Source of the DNA: Solibacillus sp. FSL W7-1464 | GTDB lineage: Bacteria; Bacillota; Bacilli; Bacillales_A; Planococcaceae | Assembly (NCBI RefSeq): GCF_038004425.1 | Contig: NZ_JBBORC010000001.1 | Span: 3,814,501-3,878,500, forward strand | DNA length: 64,000 bases | Direction of reading: 5' to 3' | In this document: positions 1 through 10,440 of the stretch, piece after piece | Layout: every line of letters begins with the position of its first letter | Numbering within the stretch: position 1 is the stretch's first letter | The notes under the pieces: generated by a model | What the model was told of the DNA's origin: nothing | Databases searched by the model: none | Seen by the model: only the letters and a program-made list of their open reading frames with translations | Program-made: the position numbers and the translations under genes

Positions 1-75
1 TGACACACGCCCTCAATTTTATAACTAACAATCCGTAGGGGGATGGAAAAAACCCCCGCTAATAGAAGTTTCTCT

Positions 76-552
76 TTATGCTTTAACTAACAGAATCGTT
101 GCCATTGCTGCGATTCCCTCTTCACGGCCAACAAAACCTAACTTCTCTGTTGTTGTCGCTTTTACATTTACTTGCGAAGGTTCCGCATTCAATAATTGTG
201 CGATTCGGTTTTGCATTTGTGAAATATATGGAGCCATTTTTGGACGCTGTGCCATAATCGTACAATCCACATTGCCTAATTTATATCCGCGCTCTTCAAC
301 CATCTTCCAAATGTATTCGAGCAGCTTCGCTGAATCGGCATCTTTCCACTCCGGGTCCGTATCAGGGAAGTGACGGCCGATATCCCCTTCACCAATTGCA
401 CCCAATGCCGCATCTGTTACTGTATGTAAAAGTACATCGGCATCCGAATGACCTACTAAGCCGCGCTCATGAGGAATTGTAATACCACCTAAAATTAATG
501 GACGTCCTTCTGCAAATTCGTGAACGTCAAATCCTTGTCCAATTCGAAACAT
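76..552 (-). CDS. ispF: 2-C-methyl-D-erythritol 2,4-cyclodiphosphate synthase
   Basis: The 158-residue product has the usual length of IspF. It converts CDP-ME 2-phosphate to the cyclodiphosphate in the cytosolic MEP route to isoprenoids. The N-terminus reads GQGFDVHEF, which supplies the conserved Asp and His metal ligands. [10 protein letters not shown] follows near residue 35, and the C-terminus carries the [11 protein letters not shown] signature. The gene lies downstream of ispD on the same strand with a 121-bp gap, as in other Bacillales. The ribosome site before the ATG is weak. gltX, the usual next gene, would lie beyond the window edge and is not seen. Confidence 0.97.
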   Translation of the reverse strand: MFRIGQGFDVHEFAEGRPLILGGITIPHERGLVGHSDADVLLHTVTDAALGAIGEGDIGRHFPDTDPEWKDADSAKLLEYIWKMVEERGYKLGNVDCTIMAQRPKMAPYISQMQNRIAQLLNAEPSQVNVKATTTEKLGFVGREEGIAAMATILLVKA

Positions 553-673
553 ATTGTTGCTAGCCTACAAAGTAAACTAGCCTTCACCTTCTTTCTGCTA
601 ATCTCATTATCATTAGTATAATCAATTTGCCCGGAAAAAGCGCCGCAAACCTGTTTTCTTTTTTAGATAGCTT

Positions 674-1354
674 CTATTTTCGTTGATTTAGAATAGCTTC
701 TCCAAAAACCAGATCTTCCTGCGTTGTCATTTTTACATTTTCATAACTGCATTCCACAATATGAATATCATGCCCTAAACGCTCCACGAGCATCGCTTCA
801 TCCGTTCCTAAAAAACCTGATTTTTCGGCTACGTCCTCAGCTTCAGCCAGTAGATCGTAACGGAACGCTTGCGGTGTTTGAACCATCCATAAAGACTCAC
901 GGTCAACCGTTTCTTTAATTAGGCCATTATGGACGATCTTCATTGTATCCTTTGCCCGAACCCCTGCAATAGCTGCCCCTTTTTCATAAGCAACTTTTGC
1001 AAGCTCGGTAATCTTCGGAATTGTAATAAAAGGACGTGCAGCGTCGTGAACAAGGACAACATCCACTGCACGCATCTCTTTTATGCATGCATGCACTGAA
1101 TGTTGGCGTTCTTCACCACCTGTAGGCATACCTTTTACTTTTGCAATATTATATTTTTCGATGAGCGACTGAATAAATAGCCGTTCCCCATCTTTTACTG
1201 CAAGCCAAATTCCCGTACAGTTTTCATCTTGTTCAAAAACAAGAAGTGTATGAATTAAAATTGGTTTATCCATTAAGTTTAAAAATAATTTATTTTGTCC
1301 GGCGCCCATGCGCTTTCCGCTTCCTGCTGCCGGCAAAACGACTTCATAACGCAA
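674..1354 (-). CDS. ispD: 2-C-methyl-D-erythritol 4-phosphate cytidylyltransferase
   Basis: The 226-residue product matches IspD, which transfers CMP from CTP to MEP in isoprenoid synthesis. The nucleotide-binding N-terminus is LPAAGSGKRMGAG, and VLVHDAARPF near residue 100 is the second family signature. The start is TTG with an AGGATG-like ribosome site about 9 bases upstream. The gene begins 13 bp after the yacL-like gene ends, so the two are probably cotranscribed. All motif residues I could check are present. Confidence 0.96.
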   Translation of the reverse strand: MRYEVVLPAAGSGKRMGAGQNKLFLNLMDKPILIHTLLVFEQDENCTGIWLAVKDGERLFIQSLIEKYNIAKVKGMPTGGEERQHSVHACIKEMRAVDVVLVHDAARPFITIPKITELAKVAYEKGAAIAGVRAKDTMKIVHNGLIKETVDRESLWMVQTPQAFRYDLLAEAEDVAEKSGFLGTDEAMLVERLGHDIHIVECSYENVKMTTQEDLVFGEAILNQRK

Positions 1355-1367
1355 AATGCTTCACATC

Positions 1368-2441
1368 CTAATTCTCTTTTGGCTTGGCGAAAATCATTCG
1401 CCCTGCTGATGTTTGAAGTACGCTTGTTACCGTAACTGTAATCGCCTGTCCAATATAGCTACGTCCGCCTTCTACGACAATCATTGTTCCGTCATCTAAA
1501 TACGCAACACCTTGATTGTGTTCTTTTCCGTCTTTAATGACAACGACTTGCATATCTTCACCCGGAATAACGACCGGTTTCACTGCATTTGCCAAATCAT
1601 TAATATTCAATACTTGTACACGGTGCAGTTCACAAACTTTATTTAAGTTGAAATCATTCGTCAATATTTGAGCACTCATGTTTTTTGCTAAGCGAACCAG
1701 CTTCAAGTCCACTTCAGATACATCTTCAAAATCAACTTCTGTAATAAGTACCTTCGAAGCACGTTCGTCCTGAAGACGTTTTAAAATATCCAGACCTCTG
1801 CGACCGCGTGTACGCTTCAATGTATCAGATGAATCCGCAATATGCTGGAGTTCTGTCAATACAAACTGGGGAACGACCAGAATCCCTTCAACAAAGCCTG
1901 TTGCAGAAATATCGGCAATACGGCCATCGATAATGACACTCGTATCAAGTAATTTATACTGCTCCTGAACTTCCTTTACAGACCCGTCACTTTGACGCTT
2001 TTTCGTGGATTTCCCGGAAAATATCTGCAACAGCTCATCCCGTTTACTGAAACCGAGCCGGAAGCCGAGATAGCCAAGAACAATGGATAAAATAGCAGGT
2101 ACAACAGCAGTAATAACGGGAATGTTCATTTGATTGATTGCGACACCGACCAATGTTGCTACACACAGTCCTACGATTAGACCGATCGTACCAAACAGTA
2201 AATCCGCTGCCGGTAATTTGAATAATACCTCTTCTAACCAAGTAATCAATTTTACAAAGTAATCAGATAATGCAAAAGATAAAACGAATAACAAAGCAGC
2301 ACCTATCGCAACACTGAAGTATGGATTATTAAGCCAAGGATTGGATGATAAGTTCATGAATGCATATAAGGGCGGTAAGAAAATAAGGCCTAATGCTCCA
2401 CCGATAAATAAAAATGCTACTTGAATTATTTTCTTCAACAT
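1368..2441 (-). CDS. yacL: PIN/TRAM domain membrane protein (YacL type)
   Basis: The N-terminal 120 residues form about four hydrophobic segments. A PIN-type nuclease fold follows and begins with LLDTSVIIDGRIADI, which has the conserved acidic residues. A TRAM-like basic/beta domain ends the protein. This matches the YacL/PilT-domain family found next to ispD in Bacillota. I chose the ATG at 2441 because GGAGGTG lies seven bases upstream; an upstream TTG overlaps that ribosome site. Function is poorly defined; RNA cleavage at the membrane is inferred from the domains. In many Bacillales disA precedes this gene, but here the upstream neighbour is an acetate-type transporter on the other strand. 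Confidence 0.9.
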   Translation of the reverse strand: MLKKIIQVAFLFIGGALGLIFLPPLYAFMNLSSNPWLNNPYFSVAIGAALLFVLSFALSDYFVKLITWLEEVLFKLPAADLLFGTIGLIVGLCVATLVGVAINQMNIPVITAVVPAILSIVLGYLGFRLGFSKRDELLQIFSGKSTKKRQSDGSVKEVQEQYKLLDTSVIIDGRIADISATGFVEGILVVPQFVLTELQHIADSSDTLKRTRGRRGLDILKRLQDERASKVLITEVDFEDVSEVDLKLVRLAKNMSAQILTNDFNLNKVCELHRVQVLNINDLANAVKPVVIPGEDMQVVVIKDGKEHNQGVAYLDDGTMIVVEGGRSYIGQAITVTVTSVLQTSAGRMIFAKPKEN

Positions 2442-2456
2442 TTGTTTCACCTCCAA

Positions 2457-2725
2457 TTAATAATTATACATCTAAAGTTTCATTCATGCGAAGCACAGGT
2501 ACCAAAAGCAAGTCAAATAAATCACAATCGCCAACTACATTCCAATATTAGGATTTTACCCATTTTTTAAGCTTATTCCCTATTTTTTTTAGTTAGATTT
2601 ACACAATATTAATTCAAATATGACGTACTTCAATCTAAATTCTCACTATCTATAGTTTAATCAACTTAATGTAGATATTATTCTACTATAATAGAAAATT
2701 TCAACTTAGAAGAGGAGAATACGTT
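2457..2725. other. intergenic region, yacL / acetate transporter divergent promoters
   Basis: This AT-rich spacer separates two divergent genes and should hold both promoters. I see no gene, repeat or convincing operator in it, and no remnant of disA. Confidence 0.5.
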
Positions 2726-3373
2726 TTGAATACTGTAAAAGAAGTAAAAATTTCTACTGCTGACCCGTCTGCAATTGGTTTATTCGGCTTGGCGATTGTA
2801 ACATTTGTTGCTTCCACTCAAAAATTAGGCTGGACAGAAGGCTTAGGTTTGATTATTCCTTGGGCAATATTTCTAGGGGGTATTGCACAATTTTATGCAT
2901 CTGTATTAGATTCCAAGCATAATAATACTTTTGGTACGACTGCATTCGGCGCATACGGTTTATTCTGGATGGGTGTAGGTATGAGCTGGTTCGTTCAAGC
3001 CGGTGTATTTGGTGAAACATTACAGGCATCCGCTGATACAACTCAGCTCGGTGTTGTGTATTTAGGTTATTTAATCTTTACCCTATTTATGACGATTGGT
3101 GCAGCTGAAACAAATAAAGTTCTATTCTCCATTTTCGTAATGATCGACTTCTTATTTATCGGTCTGGCATTAAGCTCATTTGGAATTATGGAGCACGGTA
3201 TGCATTTACTAGCAGCTTACTCTGAGTTAATCATTGCTCTTTTATCATTTTACGGTGCGGGGGCCAATGTACTGAACAAGCATTTCGGCTTCAACTTCCT
3301 GCCGATTGGAAAGCCTTTTGGCATTTTTACAAGAGAAGCATTTTTAAAGAAAGAAAAAACGGTAAAAGCTTAA
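2726..3373 (+). CDS. acetate uptake transporter, GPR1/FUN34/YaaH (SatP) family
   Basis: The 215-residue protein has six hydrophobic segments and the family pattern ADPSAIGLFGLAIVTF near its start, corresponding to the NPAPLGL signature of SatP/YaaH proteins. Members carry acetate or succinate across the cytoplasmic membrane, probably with protons. The start is TTG with AGGAG about 9 bases upstream. A strong terminator follows the stop. The gene is transcribed alone, against its neighbours, and occupies the position where disA normally lies between radA and yacL. Substrate is inferred from the family. A sodium:solute symporter operon of a family that includes acetate carriers lies at 49-51 kb. 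Confidence 0.88.
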   Translation: MNTVKEVKISTADPSAIGLFGLAIVTFVASTQKLGWTEGLGLIIPWAIFLGGIAQFYASVLDSKHNNTFGTTAFGAYGLFWMGVGMSWFVQAGVFGETLQASADTTQLGVVYLGYLIFTLFMTIGAAETNKVLFSIFVMIDFLFIGLALSSFGIMEHGMHLLAAYSELIIALLSFYGAGANVLNKHFGFNFLPIGKPFGIFTREAFLKKEKTVKA

Positions 3374-3377
3374 TTAT

Positions 3378-3420
3378 AAAGAGGCATGAAAAGTATGTTC
3401 ACTTTTCATGCCTCTTTTTT
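3378..3420 (+). terminator. intrinsic terminator after acetate transporter
   Basis: A perfect 17-bp stem (3378-3394 with 3401-3417) has a six-base loop and runs into six T. It serves the plus-strand gene. The A-rich left flank may also help end radA transcripts on the minus strand. Confidence 0.9.
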
Positions 3421-3442
3421 ACTCATTACTAAAAACGTATTT

Positions 3443-4816
3443 CTATAAATTCTGGAAAGATTCACGGAGTGCATCACTGATTGTTTCGACGCCAACGATT
3501 TGAATGTCCGGCGGGAATTCCCAGCCCCCAATATTGGAGGCTGGAATAAAGGCACGTTTAAATCCTAGCTTTGCCGCTTCCTGTACACGCTGTTCAATTC
3601 TTGAAACACGGCGTACTTCACCAGTTAATCCTACTTCCCCGATAAAGCAGTCTGTCGGACGTACTGTCTGATCTTTAAAGCTTGAAACGATACTTGTTAA
3701 TACAGCTAAATCAATCGCCGGCTCATCCAGCTTCACGCCGCCGGCAACTTTAATATAGGCGTCCTGTGCCTGAAGCATCATACCCATACGTTTTTCCAGT
3801 ACGGCCATTAATAGCTGGACACGATTTTGATCGACCCCCGTTGCCATACGCTTCGGATAATTGAAACTCGTTGGCGTAACAAGCGACTGAATTTCCACCA
3901 AGATTGGACGAGTCCCTTCCATCGATGCAACGATCGTTGAACCGGGGGCACCTTGGGAACGCTCCTGTAAAAACAGCTCGGATGGATTCAATACTTCCTT
4001 TAATCCTCCTTGGAGCATCTCAAAAATCGCAATTTCATTTGTAGAACCAAAACGGTTTTTCTGACTGCGTAAAATCCGGTGGTTATGGTGGCGTTCCCCT
4101 TCAAAGTAAAGCACCGTATCTACCATATGTTCCAAAATACGCGGACCGGCAATCTGCCCTTCTTTTGTCACGTGGCCTACAAGGAAAATAGCGATATTTT
4201 TCGTTTTTGCAATACGCATCAGTTCTGCTGTACATTCACGTACTTGCGACACGCTGCCTGGTGCGCTTGTCACTTCCGGATGGTGTACCGTTTGAATCGA
4301 ATCGACAATAACAAATTTCGGCTGTACCTCATCGATTGTTTGATTTAAAAACTCCAGATTCGTTTCCGAGTAAATATAAAGTTCCGGCGTATGTACACCT
4401 AAACGCTCTGCACGCAGCTTCGTCTGACGTACAGATTCCTCACCGGAAATATATAAAACACGTTTTCCCTGATTGGAAAGCAGCGCGGATACTTGCAGTA
4501 GTAATGTTGACTTCCCGATACCCGGATCACCGCCTATCAGCACTAGTGAACCAGGTACAATACCCCCTCCAAGTACACGGTTAAACTCATTCATTTCTGT
4601 AGCAATACGCGTTTCTTCCTGTACTTCCACCTGGATAATAGGTGTTGCCTTTGTCGCAGTTGTAGAATGCTGGAACGCACCACGCGGCCCTTTAGTGATG
4701 ACCTCCACTTCTTCATTCATCGTATTCCATTCACCACAGCCAGGACAGCGCCCCATCCATTTTGCCGCTTCATAGCCACAGCTGCTGCACATAAATTTAG
4801 ACTTCTTTTTTGCCAT
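3443..4816 (-). CDS. radA: DNA repair protein RadA (Sms)
   Basis: The 457-residue product is a full-length RadA, a RecA-like ATPase that processes recombination intermediates and drives branch migration. A four-cysteine zinc finger lies at residues 9-30 ([19 protein letters not shown]). Walker A is [10 protein letters not shown] near residue 95, and the RadA-specific KNRFG motif is near residue 253. The C-terminal third is a Lon-like domain ([17 protein letters not shown]). A GGAG site precedes the ATG. A terminator separates it from clpC upstream, so it probably has its own promoter in the 4817-5000 spacer. Confidence 0.96.
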   Translation of the reverse strand: MAKKKSKFMCSSCGYEAAKWMGRCPGCGEWNTMNEEVEVITKGPRGAFQHSTTATKATPIIQVEVQEETRIATEMNEFNRVLGGGIVPGSLVLIGGDPGIGKSTLLLQVSALLSNQGKRVLYISGEESVRQTKLRAERLGVHTPELYIYSETNLEFLNQTIDEVQPKFVIVDSIQTVHHPEVTSAPGSVSQVRECTAELMRIAKTKNIAIFLVGHVTKEGQIAGPRILEHMVDTVLYFEGERHHNHRILRSQKNRFGSTNEIAIFEMLQGGLKEVLNPSELFLQERSQGAPGSTIVASMEGTRPILVEIQSLVTPTSFNYPKRMATGVDQNRVQLLMAVLEKRMGMMLQAQDAYIKVAGGVKLDEPAIDLAVLTSIVSSFKDQTVRPTDCFIGEVGLTGEVRRVSRIEQRVQEAAKLGFKRAFIPASNIGGWEFPPDIQIVGVETISDALRESFQNL

Positions 4817-4999
4817 TTTGCTAGCTCCTTCGAATGTTTGTTCTTATAATTGTACATGAAATAAAATCGAATACCCACTATTCCGTCCTCAATATTCTTT
4901 TTCGTACAGCCTTTCAGCCCAATTCTGCATTACTTTAAATTTGGCGCTTGTGACCGGAGCATTTAGCTTACAATTGCTCCAATCCCTTAAATGATAATC

Positions 5000-5038
5000 T
5001 AAAAAAAAGACGAAGCAGGAGCTATCCCGCCTCGTCTG
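5000..5038 (-). terminator. intrinsic terminator of the ctsR-clpC operon
   Basis: On the minus strand a 12-bp stem with two G-U pairs (left arm 5027-5038, right arm about 5009-5020) is followed by eight T. It lies directly after the clpC stop and separates clpC from radA. Confidence 0.85.
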
Positions 5039-5043
5039 GTTTA

Positions 5044-7488
5044 TTAATTCGTTGCTACTTTTTCTTGTGTACGTACGACAAACTCATCATCTGCATAGTC
5101 AAGTACAACTGTTTGCGTCTTATCCAATGTACCTTTTAACAGCTCTTCGGATAAGCGGTCTTCCACATGTTTTTGTAATGCACGGCGTAGTGGACGCGCA
5201 CCATATTGCGGATCATAGCCTTCTTCCGAAATTTTCACAAGCGCCGCATCGGTAAGCTGCAGTTCGATATCCTGCTCTTTTAGACGCTTCGTTAAAGAGT
5301 TCGCCATTAATGATACGATTTCTTTTAAGTGATCCTTTTCCAATGAATGGAACACGATCATTTCATCAATACGGTTTAAGAACTCTGGGCGGAACGCCTT
5401 TTTCAGTTCTTCCAGCATTGTGCTCTTCATGTCTTTCTCTTTCGATGCATTTACACCAGCACTGAATCCTACATGTTTGCGGTATTTCAAGGCATCTGCC
5501 CCGACATTCGATGTCATAATGACTACTGTATTGCGGAAATCGACCACACGGCCTTTTGAATCTGTTAAGCGGCCGTCTTCCAACACTTGTAATAAGATGT
5601 TGAATACATCCGGATGCGCTTTTTCGATTTCATCCAACAGTACAACCGAATATGGTTTACGACGGACTTTCTCTGTTAATTGGCCCCCATCTTCAAATCC
5701 AACATAACCTGGAGGTGAACCGACTAAACGAGAAGTCGAATGTTTTTCCATATACTCGGACATATCTACACGGATCATTGCATCTTCATCACCGAACATT
5801 ACTTCAGCAAGTGCTCGTGCCAGTTCCGTTTTACCTACACCTGTAGGTCCAAGGAAGATAAATGAACCGATTGGTCGTTTCGGATCTTTTAAGCCTGCAC
5901 GGGCACGACGGATAGCACGTGAGATTGCCTCTACCGCTTCACCCTGACCAACTACACGTTTGTGTAGTTCTTCTTCAAGGTTTAATAACTTCGCAGATTC
6001 GGCCTGTGCAATTTTCGAAACAGGAATTCCCGTCCACATCGCTACCACTTGCGCGATATCATCTACATATACTGTAGACTCTTCTTTACCTTGTTTTTCT
6101 TTCCACTCTTTTTTCAGTTGTTCAAGCTCTTGTTTCAGCTTCTGCTCTGTATCGCGCAATGCAGCAGCTTTTTCAAATTCCTGTCCAGAAACAGCGGCAT
6201 TCTTTTCAGACTTGATGCCTTCCAATTTATCTTCCAACTCTTTTAAATTAGGTGGAACAGTATAAGAGCGTAAGCGCACTTTTGAACCAGCCTCATCAAT
6301 TAAGTCAATTGCCTTATCGGGTAAGAAGCGATCTGAAATGTAGCGATCAGATAATTTGGCTGCCGCTTCTACCGCTTCATCCGAAATTTTCACACGGTGG
6401 TGTGCTTCATAGCGATCACGTAAACCATTAATAATTTGGATTGTTTCTTCAACAGATGGTTCATCAACTTGAATCGGTTGGAAACGACGTTCTAATGCCG
6501 CGTCTTTTTCGATATATTTGCGGTACTCATCCAATGTTGTCGCACCGATACATTGCAGTTCGCCACGTGCCAATGATGGTTTCAAGATATTCGAAGCATC
6601 AATTGCACCTTCCGCACCACCTGCACCGATTAATGTATGAAGCTCATCGATGAATAAAATAATATTGCCGGCCTGGCGAATTTCATCCATCACTTTTTTC
6701 AGACGGTCTTCAAATTCCCCACGATATTTCGTGCCTGCAACAACTGTACCCATATCAAGTGTCATTACACGTTTATCGCGCAGTGTTTCCGGTACTTCAT
6801 TATTGATGATTTGCTGAGCCAAACCTTCTGCAATAGCCGTTTTACCGACACCTGGTTCCCCGATTAGTACCGGGTTATTTTTTGTCCGGCGTGACAATAC
6901 TTCCACAACACGTGTAATTTCTTTTGAGCGGCCGATAACCGGGTCAAGTGAACCTTCTCGGGCTACCGCTGTTAAATCTCGGGCTAAACTATCAAGCGTT
7001 GGTGTATTGACTGTTTGCGTCATGCTTGAATTACCGCTGCTGTTTGAGTCATTGTTGCCTAATAACAGTAAAACTTGTTGGCGTGCTTTATTGATGCTTA
7101 CACCTGTATTCGCCAATACGCGGGCAGCAACCCCTTCACCTTCACGAATTAAAGCTAATAAAATATGCTCTGTTCCGACATAGGCATGCCCTAATTTCCT
7201 CGATTCATCCAATGAAAGTTCGATTACCTTTTTAGCACGCGGTGTGTAATGTACGATAGGTCCTACATCTTCTGTGCCTTTTCCAACGAGTTCCTCAATG
7301 CCAGTCTCGATCATTTGAGGGCTAATATTAATTGCTTCCAAAGCTTTAGCGGCAATTCCGCCCCCTTCACGAATTAAGCCAAGTAAAATATGTTCTGTTC
7401 CAATTTCTTTATGCTTAAGACGAATGGCCTCTTCTTGAGCAAGTTGTAATACCTTCTGAGCACGTTGTGTGAATCGATTAAACATCAT
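5044..7488 (-). CDS. clpC: ATP-dependent Clp protease ATP-binding subunit ClpC
   Basis: At 814 residues this is a full ClpC, the AAA+ unfoldase that feeds ClpP and is targeted by adaptors and phosphoarginine-tagged proteins. The double Clp N-domain spans about residues 1-145. The first AAA domain has Walker [10 protein letters not shown] near residue 210. A UVR/M-domain coiled coil covers about 410-470. The second AAA domain has GPTGVGKTE near 545 and VGSPPGYVG beyond it. The gene overlaps mcsB by four bases. Two consecutive ATG codons could start it; the first is annotated. Expression should be under CtsR from the operator upstream of ctsR. Confidence 0.97.
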   Translation of the reverse strand: MMFNRFTQRAQKVLQLAQEEAIRLKHKEIGTEHILLGLIREGGGIAAKALEAINISPQMIETGIEELVGKGTEDVGPIVHYTPRAKKVIELSLDESRKLGHAYVGTEHILLALIREGEGVAARVLANTGVSINKARQQVLLLLGNNDSNSSGNSSMTQTVNTPTLDSLARDLTAVAREGSLDPVIGRSKEITRVVEVLSRRTKNNPVLIGEPGVGKTAIAEGLAQQIINNEVPETLRDKRVMTLDMGTVVAGTKYRGEFEDRLKKVMDEIRQAGNIILFIDELHTLIGAGGAEGAIDASNILKPSLARGELQCIGATTLDEYRKYIEKDAALERRFQPIQVDEPSVEETIQIINGLRDRYEAHHRVKISDEAVEAAAKLSDRYISDRFLPDKAIDLIDEAGSKVRLRSYTVPPNLKELEDKLEGIKSEKNAAVSGQEFEKAAALRDTEQKLKQELEQLKKEWKEKQGKEESTVYVDDIAQVVAMWTGIPVSKIAQAESAKLLNLEEELHKRVVGQGEAVEAISRAIRRARAGLKDPKRPIGSFIFLGPTGVGKTELARALAEVMFGDEDAMIRVDMSEYMEKHSTSRLVGSPPGYVGFEDGGQLTEKVRRKPYSVVLLDEIEKAHPDVFNILLQVLEDGRLTDSKGRVVDFRNTVVIMTSNVGADALKYRKHVGFSAGVNASKEKDMKSTMLEELKKAFRPEFLNRIDEMIVFHSLEKDHLKEIVSLMANSLTKRLKEQDIELQLTDAALVKISEEGYDPQYGARPLRRALQKHVEDRLSEELLKGTLDKTQTVVLDYADDEFVVRTQEKVATN

Positions 7489-8582
7489 AGAAAATCCTCT
7501 CCTTTTTCCCCATTGTTTGTAGCTTCATCTTGCTCGTTTAACTTTTCTTGCAACAGCTTCGCACGATACATGTCGCGCTCTGCCGGTTGTAACGTAGTAC
7601 CAATATATTGCTGAATGAGTCCAGGTTGCATAATAAGCATGCACTCATTTAGTTTACGCTGTGAAATTGCTTCTAATAATCCTAAACTTACCCCAAGACG
7701 CACATTTGATAAACAGCTTGCTGCTTCTTCACTCGTTAAAATTTTTGCGTACTTTAAAGTACCAAGTGAACGGCTTAAGCGATCTTCCAACACTGAGGGG
7801 GCGCGCATCAATAAATTTTTGCGTGCAAGCTCTTCCTTTTTGATTACCTGCTCCACAACTTCCTGAAGCTCCTGTAAAATTGTTTCTTCTGACTTACCTA
7901 ATGTGATCTGGTTCGATATTTGATAAATATTCCCTAAATTTTCACTGCCTTCTCCATATATACCCCTCACAACCATTCCTAACCTTGTCATCATCTGAAT
8001 TAACGGGTTCATCTGTTTCATCATTGTGAGTGCTGGTAAATGTAGCATGACAGATGCTCGAAGCCCTGTTCCGACATTTGTTGGGCAACTTGTCAAATAA
8101 CCATAGCGGTCTTCATATGCATACGTAATTGACTTACTTAAGTAGCGGTCAATATTACGAGCCTTATCAAAAGCCTCTTTTAGATTCATCCCTTGCGTAA
8201 GACTTTGTATGCGAATATGATCCTCTTCATTTACTAATATGCTAATGGATTCATCTTTTGTTAAAAAAAATGATCCAATTTTTTTTCTTCGGGCCAAATT
8301 TGGGCTGATCAAATGCTTCTCCACTAAAATTTGGCGTTGTAAAACCGGCATATCTTTTATTTGGAAATAGGAAAACTGATACGGATTATCATACGAAGAC
8401 AATAATGACTGCATCATTTTTTCTTCGATCAGTTGTGCTTCCTGTTCTGTAAAACTAATCGGAAATCGAGTATTGGCAATATTACGAGCAAGCCGAATGC
8501 GTGTGCTAATGACGATATCTGAATCGCTTTCGTGCTGCATCCAGCTGGGACTGGCATTCGTTAAAAAATGCTCGATGTTCAT
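7485..8582 (-). CDS. mcsB: protein arginine kinase McsB
   Basis: The 365-residue protein belongs to the phosphagen kinase family. McsB phosphorylates arginines in CtsR and in misfolded proteins, marking them for ClpCP. Visible signatures are [12 protein letters not shown] near residue 25, [14 protein letters not shown] near residue 165, and RDMYRAKLL close to the C-terminus, a region tied to phosphoarginine binding. The gene overlaps mcsA and clpC by four bases each, which indicates translational coupling. GAGGGG lies before the ATG. Confidence 0.97.
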   Translation of the reverse strand: MNIEHFLTNASPSWMQHESDSDIVISTRIRLARNIANTRFPISFTEQEAQLIEEKMMQSLLSSYDNPYQFSYFQIKDMPVLQRQILVEKHLISPNLARRKKIGSFFLTKDESISILVNEEDHIRIQSLTQGMNLKEAFDKARNIDRYLSKSITYAYEDRYGYLTSCPTNVGTGLRASVMLHLPALTMMKQMNPLIQMMTRLGMVVRGIYGEGSENLGNIYQISNQITLGKSEETILQELQEVVEQVIKKEELARKNLLMRAPSVLEDRLSRSLGTLKYAKILTSEEAASCLSNVRLGVSLGLLEAISQRKLNECMLIMQPGLIQQYIGTTLQPAERDMYRAKLLQEKLNEQDEATNNGEKGEDFL

Positions 8583-9121
8583 GCGTTCCCCTCACCTTCC
8601 TGTTTTATTTTACTTTCCAATTCCCTAATTTCATCACGTATGGAAGCTGCATCTTCAAATCGCTCTTCCGCAATTGCTTGCTGCAGGGTTGTTCGGAGCT
8701 CCTGGATTTGCTGTTCTACTTTTTCCTTTGAAGGTCCTTCTTCCATGTACCCCACATGCTGAGTACCTGCCTGAAGACGTTCAAGCAGCTGTGGTAATTG
8801 CTCGCTGAATGTTTCATAACATTGACCGCATCCGAATTTGCCCTGTTTTAAAAACTGTCGGTACGTAAAACCGCAGGAGGGACAGGATTTTGGGCTGGCT
8901 GTATTCGTTGTCGTGCTTTCTTTCTTGGCATTCACAGGTACAAAATTGAACCAATTTGAAATAAGCTGCTGAAGAGATGCAGGCTCTTCATTTACATCAA
9001 ATTGAAATGGATGAAATTGAGTGGCACATACTTCACAGTAATGACGCTCGACTTTTTGACCATTGTGAACTTGAGTAACGGTTACATTAGCGTGACGCTG
9101 TTTACAATGCTCACATATCAT
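8579..9121 (-). CDS. mcsA: McsA, zinc-binding activator of McsB
   Basis: The 180-residue product has CxxC pairs at its start (CEHC, CEVC) and in the middle (CPSC, CGQC), giving two zinc sites. A UVR coiled-coil motif ends it (ERFEDAASIRDEIRELE). McsA activates the McsB kinase and modulates CtsR. The gene lies between ctsR and mcsB with a 12-bp gap on one side and a four-base overlap on the other. Confidence 0.95.
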   Translation of the reverse strand: MICEHCKQRHANVTVTQVHNGQKVERHYCEVCATQFHPFQFDVNEEPASLQQLISNWFNFVPVNAKKESTTTNTASPKSCPSCGFTYRQFLKQGKFGCGQCYETFSEQLPQLLERLQAGTQHVGYMEEGPSKEKVEQQIQELRTTLQQAIAEERFEDAASIRDEIRELESKIKQEGEGNA

Positions 9122-9133
9122 AATAATCCACCT

Positions 9134-9598
9134 CTACTTTTCAAAAGAAATCGTTTGTAGCATTGCATGCATAATGCGTGCTCTCAGCTGATCACGCAAC
9201 GGCAAAGCTACCTGTAATGTGACACGATCTAAAGCGGCCTTCATAATGCTTGCTTCACGTTCTGTAATGATATCCTCATCCAATAAACGGAAAATAATAC
9301 GCTCAGCATTAGTTTGGGCAATGGCGTTACCTATTTGTGTTTCCATTTCGTCAAGCAAATTTTTCTTCGAGTGGATTGTTACACGCAAAATCCGAATATA
9401 ACCGCCACCACCCCGCTTACTCTCTACATAATAGCCATGCTCGGTCGTGAAACGCGTATTGATAACGTAATTGATTTGGGAAGGGGCACAGGCAAATTGC
9501 TTTGCCAATTCATTTCGCTTTATTTCAATATGTCCCTGTCCCTCTAATTCAATAACTTCCTTCAAATACCCTTCAATTATGTCAGATATATTCCTCAT
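9134..9598 (-). CDS. ctsR: class III stress gene repressor CtsR
   Basis: CtsR represses clp genes by binding tandem heptads and is released under heat or protein stress. The product starts MRNISDIIEGYLKEV, the canonical N-terminus. A winged helix-turn-helix follows, with the glycine-rich SKRGGGGYIRI near residue 60 that acts as thermosensor and DNA contact in the family. I chose the ATG at 9598, giving 154 residues as in Bacillus subtilis. A GTG 12 bases upstream lies inside the ribosome site. It is the first gene of a four-gene autoregulated operon. Confidence 0.96.
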   Translation of the reverse strand: MRNISDIIEGYLKEVIELEGQGHIEIKRNELAKQFACAPSQINYVINTRFTTEHGYYVESKRGGGGYIRILRVTIHSKKNLLDEMETQIGNAIAQTNAERIIFRLLDEDIITEREASIMKAALDRVTLQVALPLRDQLRARIMHAMLQTISFEK

Positions 9599-9625
9599 GC
9601 TGTCTCTCACCTCTCATCAACTGAC

Positions 9626-9674
9626 TTTGACTATCTTTGACTTAAATATACAATATTTATTTTTTGAAATGCAA
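9626..9674 (-). promoter_or_regulatory. CtsR operator and likely sigma-A promoter of ctsR operon
   Basis: Reading the minus strand, AGTCAAAGATAGTCAAA (9642 down to 9626) is a perfect match to the CtsR tandem heptad RGTCAAANANRGTCAAA. Just upstream are TTGCAT (9674-9669) and TATATT (9650-9645), 18 bases apart, as a plausible -35/-10 pair. The operator would cover the transcription start, which suits repression. Confidence 0.9.
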
Positions 9675-9734
9675 CTAATCACTCTTGCTTTAGGTTTCCC
9701 TATTTTTACATCAACAAATCCCTATTTATGTAAA

Positions 9735-9776
9735 AAAAGCGATAAGGTGTATTTAAACAAACCTTACCGCTTTTAT
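9735..9776 (-). terminator. intrinsic terminator of DUF4870 gene
   Basis: On the minus strand a 12-bp stem with one G-U pair (AAGCGGTAAGGT and its partner) is followed by six T. It lies just downstream of the small membrane gene ending at 9801. Confidence 0.8.
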
Positions 9777-9800
9777 GAATTTTGCCAAATTGAGGATAAA

Positions 9801-10106
9801 TTATACCCAGCGACCGACAATTGGATAATTCCAGTGCTGATCTGATAATGCTTTTACAATACCGATGATCGGGGCAATCCAGAAAATAGCGAAAAATACT
9901 AACAGGAATGGTAAACCAATTAACACCACAGAAAGAACTCCTGCAATCGCTATTAAAATCCCGAATACAATCTGGAAAAGCAATGCTTGGATTGCTGTTC
10001 GCTTTACTTCATCCTCAGAACTTATTAAGAAAAACAGAATCGGTACTAGGAACGGCGCAAAGAATGCACTGGCATGAATGATAATTTTTGACCATTTTGA
10101 TTCCAT
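9801..10106 (-). CDS. DUF4870 domain-containing membrane protein
   Basis: The 101-residue protein has three hydrophobic segments and a YPIVGRW C-terminus, as in DUF4870 proteins. Early in the chain the pattern ASAFFAPFLVP is followed by a polar stretch with basic and acidic residues, also a family trait. Function is unknown. A GAGGT ribosome site precedes the ATG, and the gene has its own terminator, so it appears monocistronic. Confidence 0.8.
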   Translation of the reverse strand: MESKWSKIIIHASAFFAPFLVPILFFLISSEDEVKRTAIQALLFQIVFGILIAIAGVLSVVLIGLPFLLVFFAIFWIAPIIGIVKALSDQHWNYPIVGRWV

Positions 10107-10177
10107 TTGTTATCAACCTCACTTTAGTTTATTAGCTTATTTACGGATAATATTCATAAAAGTTTCATAGAGAGAAC

Positions 10178-10206
10178 AAAAATCCCGAATTTTTATTTCG
10201 AGATTT
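10178..10206 (-). terminator. weak hairpin terminator
   Basis: A 10-bp imperfect stem (AAATCTCGAA with TTCGGGATTT on the minus strand) ends in five T. It lies after the small gene ending at 10228 and probably serves it. Confidence 0.5.
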
Positions 10207-10227
10207 CTAAGTGACATCTATATTTAG

Positions 10228-10440
10228 TCAGTATGGGCCTCTATCTTTCGGGTTGTCCCCTTCTTGAGGAAATAAGAAATATGAAATAACAGCCGTTAAG
10301 ATGGTTGCTCCAATTACTATTAAAATCCGATCACGGTCGCCTACTTCAGCGTAATTGTTTACTAGCATAATATATGATGCGATCGCCACCCCGAGTGACA
10401 AGGGTAAAACATATTTTAAACGCCCTTTATGAAATTTCAT
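10228..10440 (-). CDS. small two-helix membrane protein, unknown
   Basis: The 70-residue product has two hydrophobic segments, at about residues 10-28 and 40-58, and a charged tail ending DNPKDRGPY. I do not recognise a family. I prefer the ATG at 10440 because AAAGGCG lies about ten bases upstream; the ATG 18 bases earlier has no ribosome site. It lies alone between the DUF4870 gene and the divergent HemAT gene. Confidence 0.6.
   Translation of the reverse strand: MKFHKGRLKYVLPLSLGVAIASYIMLVNNYAEVGDRDRILIVIGATILTAVISYFLFPQEGDNPKDRGPY

Noticed and set aside
1-75. GGGGG/CCCCC hairpin at the window start as a terminator of ispF
   Set aside because: The stem is five base pairs and lacks a T run after it on the minus strand, so it is not convincing.
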